Notes: generated by a model from the letters alone, not told the origin. A stretch of DNA of 64,000 bases from Clostridiales bacterium (GCA_018376135.1 JAHABX010000006.1:1-64000); one strand, 5' to 3'. Shown: positions 44,375 to 53,901, numbered from the stretch's first letter. Translations and numbers: made by a program.

Positions 44375-45673
44375 TTATATATCATTACGTTGTTCTATAA
44401 GTTTATTTAATACTTGCTGAACCAAATTATCTCCAATATACTCTGCCTGGATATCGGATTCATCTATTAACTCTATGGCAGAGATGCTGTAATCTTTAAA
44501 GTTGATAATTTCGCCATTTGAGTTATTTAGATAGAACCAAACCGAGCGAGGGCTTCGTTTTGTGTTTAGAAGGTGTAAATTTTCTATACGATTTATCCAT
44601 TTGTTATAAAAGTCAGGTTGCTTCTTTTTCATGTCAGCCATATCCAGCCATTCATAGTTGCCTCTTTTATCCTTTTTTACAAATCCTAAACACGCATATA
44701 AGGAATGTTCTATTTCCAGTTTTAGCACAAAACAATATTCATTTTGTCTGTTTTTAATTGAATCTATTTCCGTATAAGAACCGGGCCATGTATTTCCAGA
44801 AGAAGAATAAAATTGTTCCAGAGCCGTTTTGTCTAAATAGGTAGGGAGCCCGGTTTCCCGAATTATAATGTTTTTTAATTCAGTCATAAAATTGATTAAA
44901 ACGTCTTCCATTTTTTCCATAAATCCAGAAAAAATGATAAGTGCTGCTTTGGCAGTTGTTGCATTTGTAATATAATCTTTCATACGGATTGTATCATCGC
45001 CTTTCGATATGTGTTTTACTACGCCGGAATATTGCATTAAAAAAGAATGTTTATATCCCAATGGATTTACGCATTTTATACATTCAGACAGCCAATCATC
45101 TATTTCTTTTTTAAAACTAATTAGACGTAATTTTTCTACATTCATATTTCCAATGCTATTTTTTGTCGGTTTTCTGCCGTCTAAAGTAAGATAAAAAACG
45201 AGATATTCTTTATTTCTCTTTTTGCAAAATTCTTCGTATCGTTCCAATTGCCTTGAACTATCTTTAGCATCTATTTTCATTTCAATAGCAATACAGAATC
45301 GTTTGGATTCAATTACAAAATCAATTCTACCATTTTCAAAATATTTTTCTCTAAAAGGTGTCCATTTATCTTGCAAGAGATCTTCAGAAATACCTAATTC
45401 TCGAAGAAATAGTTTTAAAAAATCATCGTGTCCGTCAGGGCAATGTGCTCTTGTTAGAAGGCAAAAAATAATTTTTGAATGTACGTGAGCTTCGTCATGT
45501 TCCTTGCCTAAAGCAGAAAAAATTGTATAGTAAGTTCCATCTTCAATCATGTAATCATCATATTTCTTTTTGGCAGATTGTAAAAGGTCTGTGATTATGG
45601 AATCGAGTTGGAATATTTCATTTTCGCTTATTCCGTCATAGTATTTTAACTTCACTTTTAATATCCTTCGCAT
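44375..45673 (-). CDS. PD-(D/E)XK nuclease-superfamily protein (PDDEXK_4-like)
   Basis: 432 aa. The catalytic core is in the N-terminal third: GRIDFVIESKRFCIAIEMKIDAKDSSRQLERYEEF supplies D-x(n)-E-x-K, followed by a conserved QLERY helix. The C-terminal half is not recognised. This family of nucleases occurs in genomic islands and has been linked to phage defence. No strong ribosome-binding site. AT-rich, and located between the element and a third att-like copy. Confidence 0.75.
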   Translation of the reverse strand: MRRILKVKLKYYDGISENEIFQLDSIITDLLQSAKKKYDDYMIEDGTYYTIFSALGKEHDEAHVHSKIIFCLLTRAHCPDGHDDFLKLFLRELGISEDLLQDKWTPFREKYFENGRIDFVIESKRFCIAIEMKIDAKDSSRQLERYEEFCKKRNKEYLVFYLTLDGRKPTKNSIGNMNVEKLRLISFKKEIDDWLSECIKCVNPLGYKHSFLMQYSGVVKHISKGDDTIRMKDYITNATTAKAALIIFSGFMEKMEDVLINFMTELKNIIIRETGLPTYLDKTALEQFYSSSGNTWPGSYTEIDSIKNRQNEYCFVLKLEIEHSLYACLGFVKKDKRGNYEWLDMADMKKKQPDFYNKWINRIENLHLLNTKRSPRSVWFYLNNSNGEIINFKDYSISAIELIDESDIQAEYIGDNLVQQVLNKLIEQRNDI

Positions 45674-46064
45674 TTTATAATCTGAATTTACGTCTTCAGT
45701 ATACTACGCCTCAAATAATACAGCAACAAACCTTATCAAAAATGCTAAATTTAGCAAAAAGATATTGGTAATAACAAGGATGTTAAGCATACTACAAATA
45801 CATTGTTTGATAAAAAGTTAAAATGAGGATGTGCGTTTGAAAAATGAATTATTTGTAACAGCCGGAGAACTGGAAGTGAAAGGATTTATCACAATCATAT
45901 GAAACGGATATGGAAGTACGCTATCGATTGACGGGGTATGTGTATTGGAGAAGATAAAATCGAATAATAATGAGATACGCAGTTTGACAGGGGAATACAA
46001 GAGGATAGAGTCGGATTACAGGGTTTGAGTGAGGGCGCAAATGGAAAAAATGGATTAAAAGATA
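45674..46064. other. AT-rich region with excisionase-like remnant and att-like end
   Basis: No intact gene. Two in-frame pieces read on the plus strand: 45837-45902 (KNELFVTAGELEVKGFI, like the start and end of small excisionase-type proteins) and ~45940-46028 (VLEKIKSNNNEIRSLTGEYKRIESDYRV). The second ends at GTTTGAGTGAG (46023-46033), an 11-bp match to the att core plus one flanking base at attR. This suggests the rubble of an older element. Confidence 0.35.
46023..46033. repeat. Third att-like sequence
   Basis: GTTTGAGTGAG matches 11 of 11 bases of the att core and its flank at 42842-42852. Confidence 0.4.
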
Positions 46065-46113
46065 AAAAAGCTGTAAAATTTTACGTTGAATTTTACAGCT
46101 TTTAGTGTATACT
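46065..46113 (+). promoter_or_regulatory. Promoter and overlapping inverted repeat of the toxin-antitoxin operon
   Basis: TTGAAT (46086-46091), 16-nt spacer, TATACT (46108-46113). The -35 sits inside an inverted repeat with AAAAGCTGTAAAATT / AATTTTACAGCTTTT arms (46065-46103), the expected place for the antitoxin operator. Confidence 0.65.
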
Positions 46114-46152
46114 AATAATAGATAAGAATATTATTGAGAAGGGAGAATGCAT

Positions 46153-46407
46153 ATGCCAAATATCTTACCAGTATCGGACTTGAGAAATTACAATGAAGTT
46201 TTGAAGAACTGTCAGGCAGGAGAGCCAGTCTTTCTTACTAAGAACGGAAGAGGAAGATTTGTAGTGCTTGATATTGAAGATTATGAAAAAGATAGAGCAG
46301 AAAAGAAACTGTTGATGAAATTACAGGAAGCAGAAGAAGCTGTAAAAGACGGAGAAGGATGGTTAAGTCTGGATGAACTTAAAGCAGCTATGGGGAATAA
46401 TCCATGA
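46153..46407 (+). CDS. Phd/YefM-family antitoxin
   Basis: 84 aa. The N terminus MPNILPVSDLRNYNEVLKNCQAGEPVFLTKNGRGRFVVLDIEDY is the Phd/YefM fold; the C-terminal ~35 aa wrap the toxin. The start at 46153 is preferred over 46147 for its spacing to AAGGGAG. It overlaps the toxin start by 4 nt. Confidence 0.9.
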   Translation: MPNILPVSDLRNYNEVLKNCQAGEPVFLTKNGRGRFVVLDIEDYEKDRAEKKLLMKLQEAEEAVKDGEGWLSLDELKAAMGNNP

Positions 46408-46703
46408 TGAAACTTCGGATTACCCCATTAGTTGTAAAAGATTTGAAAGAAATACGTGATTATATAGCAGATGATAATGCAGAGAAAGCTGCTGAGACAA
46501 TCGAAAAGATTTATAGTAAATTTGAAAATATTCAGTTGTTTCCAGGGATGGGAGCGGAACTGTCCAAACGTGTAAGTTTCAGGACAGACTATAAATATGC
46601 GGTCTGGAATGAATATGTAATTATATATAAGGTCGGAAAGGAGTTCGTGGAGATTTATCGGGTGGTGAATCGATATCAGGATATTACAAGAATATTTGGT
46701 TAG
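46404..46703 (+). CDS. RelE/ParE-superfamily toxin
   Basis: 99 aa. LRITPLVVKDLKEIRDYIADDN...AAETIEKIYSKFENIQLFPGMGAEL...YAVWNEYVIIYKVGKEFVEIYRVVNRYQD is the typical ParE/RelE order. It is coupled to the Phd/YefM antitoxin. Whether it cuts mRNA or poisons gyrase is not clear from sequence. Confidence 0.88.
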   Translation: MMKLRITPLVVKDLKEIRDYIADDNAEKAAETIEKIYSKFENIQLFPGMGAELSKRVSFRTDYKYAVWNEYVIIYKVGKEFVEIYRVVNRYQDITRIFG

Positions 46704-46719
46704 AGTATTCTAGGCAGTA

Positions 46720-46760
46720 AGCCGGGAAGCCGCATAAAACAGCGGATTTTCCGGCTTCTT
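46720..46760. terminator. Hairpin downstream of the TA operon, copy of 42994-43030
   Basis: AGCCGGGAAGCCGC ... GCGGATTTTCCGGCTT followed by CTTT. It is nearly identical in layout to the hairpin before 43067. Confidence 0.6.
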
Positions 46761-46779
46761 TAATAATGCCCTGTTTCAT

Positions 46780-47544
46780 TTACATAGCAAGACCGCATTC
46801 AAAGGCAAGCACCATATACTTTTCTGCGCTGTTCAGACCATACAAATTCAAATCTCTGATTTCCCATGTATCAGAACTAAGATTATCTGCGCCGTACAGG
46901 AATTGGATAAAGGGAATATTCCTGTATTTGGCAGCTGCCAGCATGGAAGCGCATTCCATCTCCACAACAAGACAGCCCTCTTGTCTGCGCTCCTGAATAA
47001 GGGGAAGCGTTTCTCTATAGATCGCATCCGAAGTCCATGTTTTTCCTTTTACATACGGATAACCGCAGCTTGATAAAACACTTTCCAATATTTGGACGGA
47101 ACGTGGATCTGCTTCTATTTCTGATGAGGGCGCCACATAGTGATAGCTCGTACCCTCGTCACGGACAGCAGAAACAGGGATAATGATCTTGTCTTTTACT
47201 TTGGCATCGTCCAGCACCCCGCAGGAACCGAACAAAACAAACTTTTTGGCGCCCATTGCAATCATTTCTTCAAATCCGGCGACACAGGCGGGCGCACCTA
47301 CTCTGGACAGATAGAAAGCGATATCGGTATTTTTATAACGGATTTTATAAACGGGAATGATACCGTTTGCGGTATATAATTCTGCAATTTTTTCAGTGCT
47401 GTCCAGGGAAGAAAATTTTTGAATAATATTCTCTGAAAATGTGGAAACACATATCTCAGGGAAATGATCCAGTTTTTTCGTTGTGTCGGATGGACTGAAT
47501 AAAGCCGGTTCTGAAATTTTTGATCTTTGAAATATTGTATTCAA
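46780..47544 (-). CDS. Nucleoside phosphorylase (uridine/purine family)
   Basis: 254 aa. VGAPACVAGFEEMIAMGAKKFVLFGSCGVL is the PNP/UdP phosphate-binding region, and VVEMECASMLAAAKYRNI the ribose-binding motif. It uses a TTG start at 47544 behind GGGAGG. It splits a nucleoside with phosphate; base specificity is uncertain. Confidence 0.85.
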   Translation of the reverse strand: MNTIFQRSKISEPALFSPSDTTKKLDHFPEICVSTFSENIIQKFSSLDSTEKIAELYTANGIIPVYKIRYKNTDIAFYLSRVGAPACVAGFEEMIAMGAKKFVLFGSCGVLDDAKVKDKIIIPVSAVRDEGTSYHYVAPSSEIEADPRSVQILESVLSSCGYPYVKGKTWTSDAIYRETLPLIQERRQEGCLVVEMECASMLAAAKYRNIPFIQFLYGADNLSSDTWEIRDLNLYGLNSAEKYMVLAFECGLAM

Positions 47545-47603
47545 ATGATGACACCTCCCAATATGGTTTTTTTGTATGTATCCTGAATTTGTAAAGTACC
47601 CAC

Positions 47604-49268
47604 TTACCCCAGAACCAGTGCTTCACATGACTTTAAGGTGATTTTTCCTTCAGAAACAGTTTCCCGGTTCAGATTTGAGAGCAGTACCTTCATCTTTTTA
47701 TCAGAAAGTGTGACTGTAAGCTCTTCTGCACCGAAATTTGCGAGAACTAATACCTTTTGCTCATTTAATAATCTGTAAAAGGCAAAAAGATAAGGTATCT
47801 CCTGGAAAGCTGGTTCAAACGTGCCGTGGACAAGCACATCTTTCCATGAAGGAGATTTCCGAAGCGAGATCAGCTTTTTGTAGTAGGAGAGTACGGAATC
47901 CGGGTCATTCAATTGACTGCGCACATTGATCTCGCTATAATTATCATTTATGCGAAGCCATGGTTTCCCGGAAGTGAATCCTCCCTGCGGTTCGTCTGAC
48001 CACTGCATGGGTGTCCGGGCATTGTCGCGGCTGTGTCTGAAGCAGGCGTCAAGAGCTTCGTCTTCTGAAAAGCCTGCGCTTACGGCGGTTTGATATTGAT
48101 TCTTTGTGTCGATATCATCATATTCGTCAATGTCTCTCATGCGGCAGTTCGTCATGCCGATTTCCTGCCCCTGATAAATAAAGGGAATTCCGCGAAGCAG
48201 TAACTGGATGGTTCCAAGCATTTTCTTTCCGGCAGGATTCTGCGCGTATTCCGGCAGATAACGGCTTGCGCCTCTTGGCTCATCGTGGTTTTCGATGATG
48301 TTGGCAAGAAATGCTCTGCCCTGACAGTCTGTCTGAGACTGGATGATGGTATTTTTCCATGCGGCGAAATCTACAGCAGGGGCATCGTACCAGCCGTGCT
48401 CGCCCTGTGTCAGAATGTGTGGAGCAAAGTCAAACATGGTGCTGAAATATCCGTTGTCTCCTGCAAATTCTTCCAGTTCATCCTCCTGCATGTTGAAGAC
48501 TTCGCCAACCGTAAAGGCATTGTATTTTGCAAATGTTTTTTCTTTCAGCTCGGTGAGAAAATCACCAATTCCATGTACTTCCTCAACCATTTTTGTACAG
48601 GCGCATAATCCGTCCGGACCATCCGCAGGAAAGCATGGGAACTGCAGATCCTTCTTAATGTTAATGATCGCATCAATCCGGAATCCGGCAATTCCTTTCT
48701 CAAGCCACCAGTTTACCATTTCAAATAACTTCTCCCGGACAACCGGGTTTTCCCAGTTTAAATCCGGCTGTTCTTTTGCGAACATATGTAGATAGTATAA
48801 ATCTGTATCCGGTATCTTTTCCCAGGTACTTCCGCCAAAATAGGAGCGGTAGTTGCTTGGAGGGGCTCCGTCATTTCCTTTTTCAAAATAGAAATACGCG
48901 CCGTATTCACCGTTGGGATCATTCAGCGCTTTCTGAAACCATTCATGCTTGTCTGAGCAGTGGTTGATCACCAGATCCATGATAATATCAATGCCGCGTT
49001 TTTTGGCTTCTGCGAGCAATGTGTCAAAATCGTTCATGGTTCCGAATTCTTCTGCAATATTGTAGTAATCCGAAATATCATATCCCTGATCTACGAATGG
49101 AGACTGGTATATCGGAGAAAGCCAGAGGATATCGATCCCCAGTTCTTCCAGATAATCAAGTTTGCTGATGATTCCCTTTAAATCTCCCATTCCGTCACCG
49201 TTGCTGTCGCAGAAGCTTTTAGGATAAATCTGATAAGCAATTTTTTCGTTCCACCATTTTTTAAGCAT
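47604..49268 (-). CDS. malL: GH13 alpha-glucosidase (oligo-1,6-glucosidase type)
   Basis: 554 aa. DLVINHCSDKHEWF (region I), GFRIDAI (nucleophile Asp), FTVGEVF (acid/base Glu) and IENHDEPRG (transition-state Asp) place it in GH13 subfamily 31. It could also be trehalose-6-phosphate hydrolase. RBS AAGGAGG. No transport gene is adjacent. Confidence 0.88.
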   Translation of the reverse strand: MLKKWWNEKIAYQIYPKSFCDSNGDGMGDLKGIISKLDYLEELGIDILWLSPIYQSPFVDQGYDISDYYNIAEEFGTMNDFDTLLAEAKKRGIDIIMDLVINHCSDKHEWFQKALNDPNGEYGAYFYFEKGNDGAPPSNYRSYFGGSTWEKIPDTDLYYLHMFAKEQPDLNWENPVVREKLFEMVNWWLEKGIAGFRIDAIINIKKDLQFPCFPADGPDGLCACTKMVEEVHGIGDFLTELKEKTFAKYNAFTVGEVFNMQEDELEEFAGDNGYFSTMFDFAPHILTQGEHGWYDAPAVDFAAWKNTIIQSQTDCQGRAFLANIIENHDEPRGASRYLPEYAQNPAGKKMLGTIQLLLRGIPFIYQGQEIGMTNCRMRDIDEYDDIDTKNQYQTAVSAGFSEDEALDACFRHSRDNARTPMQWSDEPQGGFTSGKPWLRINDNYSEINVRSQLNDPDSVLSYYKKLISLRKSPSWKDVLVHGTFEPAFQEIPYLFAFYRLLNEQKVLVLANFGAEELTVTLSDKKMKVLLSNLNRETVSEGKITLKSCEALVLG

Positions 49269-49564
49269 TTATAGGATCCTCCTTGTATACATGCAGTCAT
49301 TAAATATAAGTATAGAGGAGGCGGAAATGTACTGTCAAGACGGCTTTTCATATTACGAGGAATGCATTATAATAAAAGAAATACCTGAATAAAAGACGGA
49401 TGCGAAGAAAGGTAAGAGCACTATGGCATTTGATCTGTCTGATCCAGGAAAAAGTGCTCCGGAAAAAATGAAAACGGTAATCAGACATCCTGTCAAAAGG
49501 GCATAAAAAGTTTAGAACACACAAAGATAAAAGTGCAGCGCAAGGGAAATGCTCCTGTCGGTTC

Positions 49565-50011
49565 TTATTGACTTACAAGGCTGTTGAAAAAACAAACTGC
49601 ATTATCAACGTCATTTTTATCCGGATGTCCCTTTGCCATACCACCGATCAGTTTAAAAGGACCGAAGGTATTAAATCCAAAGCAGCCAAAAGCGCCTTTG
49701 ATGTTTGCTGATTTCTTCAATACAACGGATTCGATGGCTCTGGTATAACCGTCTTTTTCTGCACCATAGGTATAGATGAAGAATACGGATTTGTTGTGAG
49801 GAAGGTTTTTTTCTGCAAACTGTAAAACAGATTTATGAAATTTTGAATAGTATATGCCGGAAGCAAACCCGATCATGTCATAATTTGTGAGATCACAATC
49901 CTGTGTTTGCGTTGCATCGATGAAGGTTACTTTGTGCTCGGCAGAAATTGCATCCAGTAATTTCTTTGTATTCCCGTGGTGTTTAGAGTAATAAATAATC
50001 GCTGTTTTCAT
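49565..50011 (-). CDS. Flavodoxin
   Basis: 148 aa. MKTAIIYYSKHHGNTKKL is an FMN-binding flavodoxin phosphate loop, and GFASGIYYSKFHKS and FIYTYGA follow the fold. RBS AAGGAGATATTCAC. Divergent from the HxlR regulator 112 nt away, which probably controls it. Confidence 0.85.
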   Translation of the reverse strand: MKTAIIYYSKHHGNTKKLLDAISAEHKVTFIDATQTQDCDLTNYDMIGFASGIYYSKFHKSVLQFAEKNLPHNKSVFFIYTYGAEKDGYTRAIESVVLKKSANIKGAFGCFGFNTFGPFKLIGGMAKGHPDKNDVDNAVCFFNSLVSQ

Positions 50012-50123
50012 GTGAATATCTCCTTGCTTTTATATGGTATTTTTATTATACTTTGTATAAAAACAGCACACAAGTACGCAGTTTGAATGTATATAGTATG
50101 ATGAATGATACTGGAGGAAAATT

Positions 50124-50486
50124 ATGAAAAAAGATATGACCGCTGAAGAATATTTGCTGAAGATTTTATCGAATGAGGTTCGTGATGACTGCCCCATGAG
50201 AAGGACATTAGAATTATTGAGCGGCAAGTGGAGAACACATATTATTTACGAACTTTGTAAACGTCCCTCCTGTCGTTTTGGAGAACTTAAAAAAGCGGTT
50301 CCCCGTATTACCAATACCATGTTGACAAACACGCTTCGGGATTTGGAAAATATAGGAATTGTCCACAGAGAGCAATTTAATGAAATTCCCCCTCATGTAG
50401 AATATTCTCTTACAGAAAAGGGGAAAGCATTACTTCCTGTGTTCTTTGAGCTTGCCAAATGGGGTGATGCATATTTAGAAAAATAA
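50124..50486 (+). CDS. HxlR-family transcriptional regulator
   Basis: 120 aa. CPMRRTLELLSGKWRTHIIYELCKRPSCRFGELKKAVPRITNTMLTNTLRDLENIGIV is the HxlR winged helix; the Cys before PM is the usual redox-sensing position. Its divergent neighbour is the flavodoxin gene. Confidence 0.92.
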   Translation: MKKDMTAEEYLLKILSNEVRDDCPMRRTLELLSGKWRTHIIYELCKRPSCRFGELKKAVPRITNTMLTNTLRDLENIGIVHREQFNEIPPHVEYSLTEKGKALLPVFFELAKWGDAYLEK

Positions 50487-50522
50487 ATTTTATGATTGGA
50501 AGCAGCAGAAGGAGGCATTGCT

Positions 50523-51284
50523 ATGGAGAAAATCAAAGGTCTGAATCGGTATCAAAAGGGTGTCCTGCTCTGTATGACCGCCATGGTGCTGGTGTTCACC
50601 ATAATCTATCCTATGACCATTGCCCGGAAAGGCTTTGCATACAAGAATGCCATTCTCATTCCCGGTCAGGAGAACGGCAATACCGTATATTCCGGAAAGA
50701 TTCAGGGGAAGCAGGCAAGGTTTACGGTGTTTGGGGATAAAACGGTAGAGTTCCAATATGATGATAAGATCTATGGTCCCTATACCGCCAGAGAGGATGC
50801 ATCAGCCATCCCGGAAAATGATGAAAGAGGAGAATATATGACGGGTGTAGAGCTTCGTCAGGGAGAACAGGTACTCTTTCGCGGAGGCGTATTAGATACC
50901 GGAACTTACCGTTTGTTATTCAGTGAGGACGGCAGTATGGAAAATCTGGGATTTTTGGTGACAACAAATGGCATTATGACGGATGCAAACGGAAATGTTA
51001 TCGATTCTATGGAGCCTTCACTATCTGCGGTTCTGGATCTGATGGCTGGACCGGAGCTGACGCACAAAGGAGAAGGAATGGCATGGTTTGGTGGGGTATT
51101 GATCTGTATCGTCATCGCAATTTCCATTTTGTTTGCAGACGAGCTGTTCCGCTGGAATTTGTCCTGGCAGATTCGCAATGTGCACCAGGTGGAGCCGTCT
51201 GATCTGGAGATTGCAGGGCGGTATTTTGCATGGACGGTACTGCCGGTCATGGCAATGGTAATCTTTATTATGGGGCTTCAGTGA
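50523..51284 (+). CDS. Membrane protein of unknown function
   Basis: 253 aa. One helix near residues 12-32, a ~130-aa outside domain and two C-terminal helices (WFGGVLICIVIAISILFA, VLPVMAMVIFIMGL). Start at 50523 behind AGAAGGAGG. No family was recognised. It lies between the HxlR gene and a MATE exporter on the same strand. Confidence 0.55.
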   Translation: MEKIKGLNRYQKGVLLCMTAMVLVFTIIYPMTIARKGFAYKNAILIPGQENGNTVYSGKIQGKQARFTVFGDKTVEFQYDDKIYGPYTAREDASAIPENDERGEYMTGVELRQGEQVLFRGGVLDTGTYRLLFSEDGSMENLGFLVTTNGIMTDANGNVIDSMEPSLSAVLDLMAGPELTHKGEGMAWFGGVLICIVIAISILFADELFRWNLSWQIRNVHQVEPSDLEIAGRYFAWTVLPVMAMVIFIMGLQ

Positions 51285-51380
51285 CCTGAGTCCATAAGAT
51301 TCTGCCGCCTGGAACCAACGATAAAACTCTCTGTATAATGTATGGAAGGACTTCTGTATGAAAGTAAAAAAGGTAGACGA

Positions 51381-52754
51381 ATGCGGAAGCAAAAGACGAA
51401 TGATCTGACAAAGGGAAATATTACAATTACACTGCTGCAGTTCGCCTGGCCTATGATCCTGGGCAATCTTCTGCAGCAGATGTACAATGTGGCGGATACG
51501 CTGATCGTGGGCAGATTTATCGGAAAGGAGGCGCTGGCGGCAGTGGGTTCCTCCTATACGCTGATGACGTTTCTGAACTCCATTCTGCTGGGACTGTGTA
51601 TGGGAAGCGGCACCATGATCTCGGTGTATTATGGTCAGCGGGATTCTGCCCGGATGAAAAAGGGCGTATTTTTATCACTGGTGCTGACAGGAACCATGAC
51701 GCTTGTGCTTAATATAGCGGTATTTCTGAATCTGGACAATATTATGGTGTTTTTACAGGTTCCTCAGGAAGTATATGCAATGATGCGCAGCTATCTGTGG
51801 ATCATCTTCTGCGGAATCGGCTTTGTATTTTTGTACAACTATTTTGCATCCATACAGCGGGCAGTAGGGAATTCCATGGCGGCATTGATCTTTCTCGGAA
51901 TTTCAGCGGTGACCAATGTGGTGCTGGATCTGGTGTTTGTTCTGGTCTTTGGATGGGGAGTGGCTGGCGCGGCGGCAGCTACGGTACTGGCACAGATATT
52001 AGCCGGTATTGGCATCTGCATCTATACGGTGATAAGGTTCCCGGAATTCCGCATGGAACGAAGATGGATGAGCTGGGATGCCGGTGTGGCGAAGGAGCTT
52101 TTTCATCTGTCGTTCATGACCAGTGTGCAGCAGTCGGTTATGAATTTCGGAATCCTGCTGGTGCAGGGACTGGTCAACAGCTTTGGTGCGGTGGTGATGG
52201 CAGCATTTGCGGTTGCCGTTAAGATCGATTCTCTGGCATATATGCCGGTGCAGGATTTTGGAAATGCTTTTTCTACCTTTGTAGCGCAGAATCATGGGGC
52301 AGGAAAGGAGGAGCGGATCAGAAAGGGGATCCGAAGCGCCGGTCTTTGTACGCTGATCTTCTGTCTGGTCATATCAGCAGGAGTCTGTATCTTTGCCCGG
52401 AATCTGCTTCTGATTTTTTTAAGACCGGAAGAAACAGAGGTGCTGGCAGTGGGAGTACAGTATCTCAGGATCGAAGGGGCATTTTATTTTTTAATTGGGT
52501 TTTTATTTTTGTTCTACGGGTATTTTCGTGCGGTGGAGCGTCCGGGAATGTCCGTGGTGCTTACGGTGATCTCTCTGGGAACGAGAGTTGTACTGGCATA
52601 TGCACTGTCTGCAGTGCCGTGGATCGGGGTTGCCGGAATCTGGGCGGCAGTGCCGATCGGCTGGTTGCTGGCAGATGCGGTGGGAATGGCAGCGCTGTTT
52701 ACGGGGAGAGACCGGAAAGTATATGTCGGAGGAGACCGCAGGAAAGAGGTGTAA
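51381..52754 (+). CDS. MATE-family multidrug efflux protein
   Basis: 457 aa with twelve helices. GNITITLLQFAWPMILGNLLQQMYNVADTLIVGRFIG is the first-helix signature of MATE proteins. Exports drugs or cations using Na+ or H+. The start is not certain: an in-frame ATG at 51342 exists, neither has an ideal ribosome-binding site. The permease pair follows 4 nt downstream. Confidence 0.9.
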   Translation: MRKQKTNDLTKGNITITLLQFAWPMILGNLLQQMYNVADTLIVGRFIGKEALAAVGSSYTLMTFLNSILLGLCMGSGTMISVYYGQRDSARMKKGVFLSLVLTGTMTLVLNIAVFLNLDNIMVFLQVPQEVYAMMRSYLWIIFCGIGFVFLYNYFASIQRAVGNSMAALIFLGISAVTNVVLDLVFVLVFGWGVAGAAAATVLAQILAGIGICIYTVIRFPEFRMERRWMSWDAGVAKELFHLSFMTSVQQSVMNFGILLVQGLVNSFGAVVMAAFAVAVKIDSLAYMPVQDFGNAFSTFVAQNHGAGKEERIRKGIRSAGLCTLIFCLVISAGVCIFARNLLLIFLRPEETEVLAVGVQYLRIEGAFYFLIGFLFLFYGYFRAVERPGMSVVLTVISLGTRVVLAYALSAVPWIGVAGIWAAVPIGWLLADAVGMAALFTGRDRKVYVGGDRRKEV

Positions 52755-52757
52755 GGA

Positions 52758-53237
52758 TTGTTTACGAAGGTTTTATACGGAGCGGCAGTGATCGGGCTGG
52801 CAGTATCCTTTTGCAGGGATCGGAAGAAAACAAAGATGGCATTGAAGAAGGCATGGAAGTCTTTTGAGCGGATACTGCCGTCGATTCTGGCTGTGCTGCT
52901 TCTGATCGGTATGCTTTTGTCTGTTCTGGATAAGGATACCATATCAGGCTTACTGGGCGCGGAGTCCGGCGTCATGGGAATGACCATTGCGGCGGCGGTC
53001 GGATGTATCACACTGATTCCGGGATTTGTGGCATTTCCCCTGGCGGCTTCACTTTTAGAGGCGGGTGCAGGATATGGTCAGATCGCCATGTTTATTTCTA
53101 CCCTTATGATGGTAGGCATTGCCACACTCCCGCTTGAAATCAAATATTTTGGGAAGCGTATGGCATGGAAAAGAAACATCTGCTTCCTTGTTCTGGCAGT
53201 CATTACTTCCTGTATTATGGGGGTGATCATGGGATGA
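52758..53237 (+). CDS. Permease half-protein (ArsP/PF03773-like), N-terminal half
   Basis: 159 aa with four membrane helices; ILPSILAVLLLIGMLLSVLDKDTISGLLGAESG and GCITLIPGFVAFPLA fit the UPF0718/ArsP permease fold, usually a single ~300-aa protein. TTG start. It overlaps the next gene by 4 nt (ATGA). Confidence 0.6.
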   Translation: MFTKVLYGAAVIGLAVSFCRDRKKTKMALKKAWKSFERILPSILAVLLLIGMLLSVLDKDTISGLLGAESGVMGMTIAAAVGCITLIPGFVAFPLAASLLEAGAGYGQIAMFISTLMMVGIATLPLEIKYFGKRMAWKRNICFLVLAVITSCIMGVIMG

Positions 53238-53788
53238 AGATGGTAAAGGAATTGTGTATGCGTTACAGGTTTTTTATTCTGCTGCTGGTTTTTAATACGG
53301 TGCTGTTTTTCTTTGCTCCGGAGCTGGGGAAGCAGTCCTTTTCCGCATCTCTTCAAAATCTGAAAGAGATGCTGTCTATCATTCCGCCGATTTTTCTGCT
53401 TCTGGGACTTCTGGATGTATGGATCCCCCGGGAGATGATGATGAAGTATATGGGAAAAGGAGCCGGCTTCAAGGGCGGGATCATTGCGTTTTCTTTGGGA
53501 TCCTTCGCAGCAGGACCTCTCTATGCAGCATTTCCTGTGGCTGGTGTTTTCCTGAAAAAAGGGGTTTCCCTTACCAATGTTTTTATCTTTCTGGGAGCAT
53601 GGTCTACAACGAAGATTCCCATGATGCTGTTTGAAATTACACAGCTGGGCAGCAGATTTGCAGGAGCCAGGTTTATCCTGAATATCATTGGAATAGTTGT
53701 TCTTGCTGTTATTCTGGAAAAGACAACCTCCGGGGAGGAAGCGGAGGAGGTCTACAGGGCATCCTGTGAGCAGACTGACAGGGAATAG
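53234..53788 (+). CDS. Permease half-protein (ArsP/PF03773-like), C-terminal half
   Basis: 184 aa with about five helices. IPPIFLLLGLLDVWIPREMMMKYMGKGAGFKGGIIAFSLGSFAAGPLYAAFPVAG is like the repeat in ArsP-type permeases and similar to the upstream half. The pair probably forms one transporter. Substrate unknown. Confidence 0.6.
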   Translation: MKMVKELCMRYRFFILLLVFNTVLFFFAPELGKQSFSASLQNLKEMLSIIPPIFLLLGLLDVWIPREMMMKYMGKGAGFKGGIIAFSLGSFAAGPLYAAFPVAGVFLKKGVSLTNVFIFLGAWSTTKIPMMLFEITQLGSRFAGARFILNIIGIVVLAVILEKTTSGEEAEEVYRASCEQTDRE

Positions 53789-53901
53789 GCGGATGGAATA
53801 CATATTTTATAGTAGCCGAACTTTTTTAAGTGTGATAAAATATTTGCAGAGAAATTTTTGAATTGGCAACTTTTAAGTCTCAAGCAAAGGAGAAGAGTGA
53901 A

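Noticed and set aside
49423..49506. 27-codon ORF between the GH13 and flavodoxin genes
   Set aside because: No clear ribosome-binding site and no similarity seen; treated as chance or remnant.
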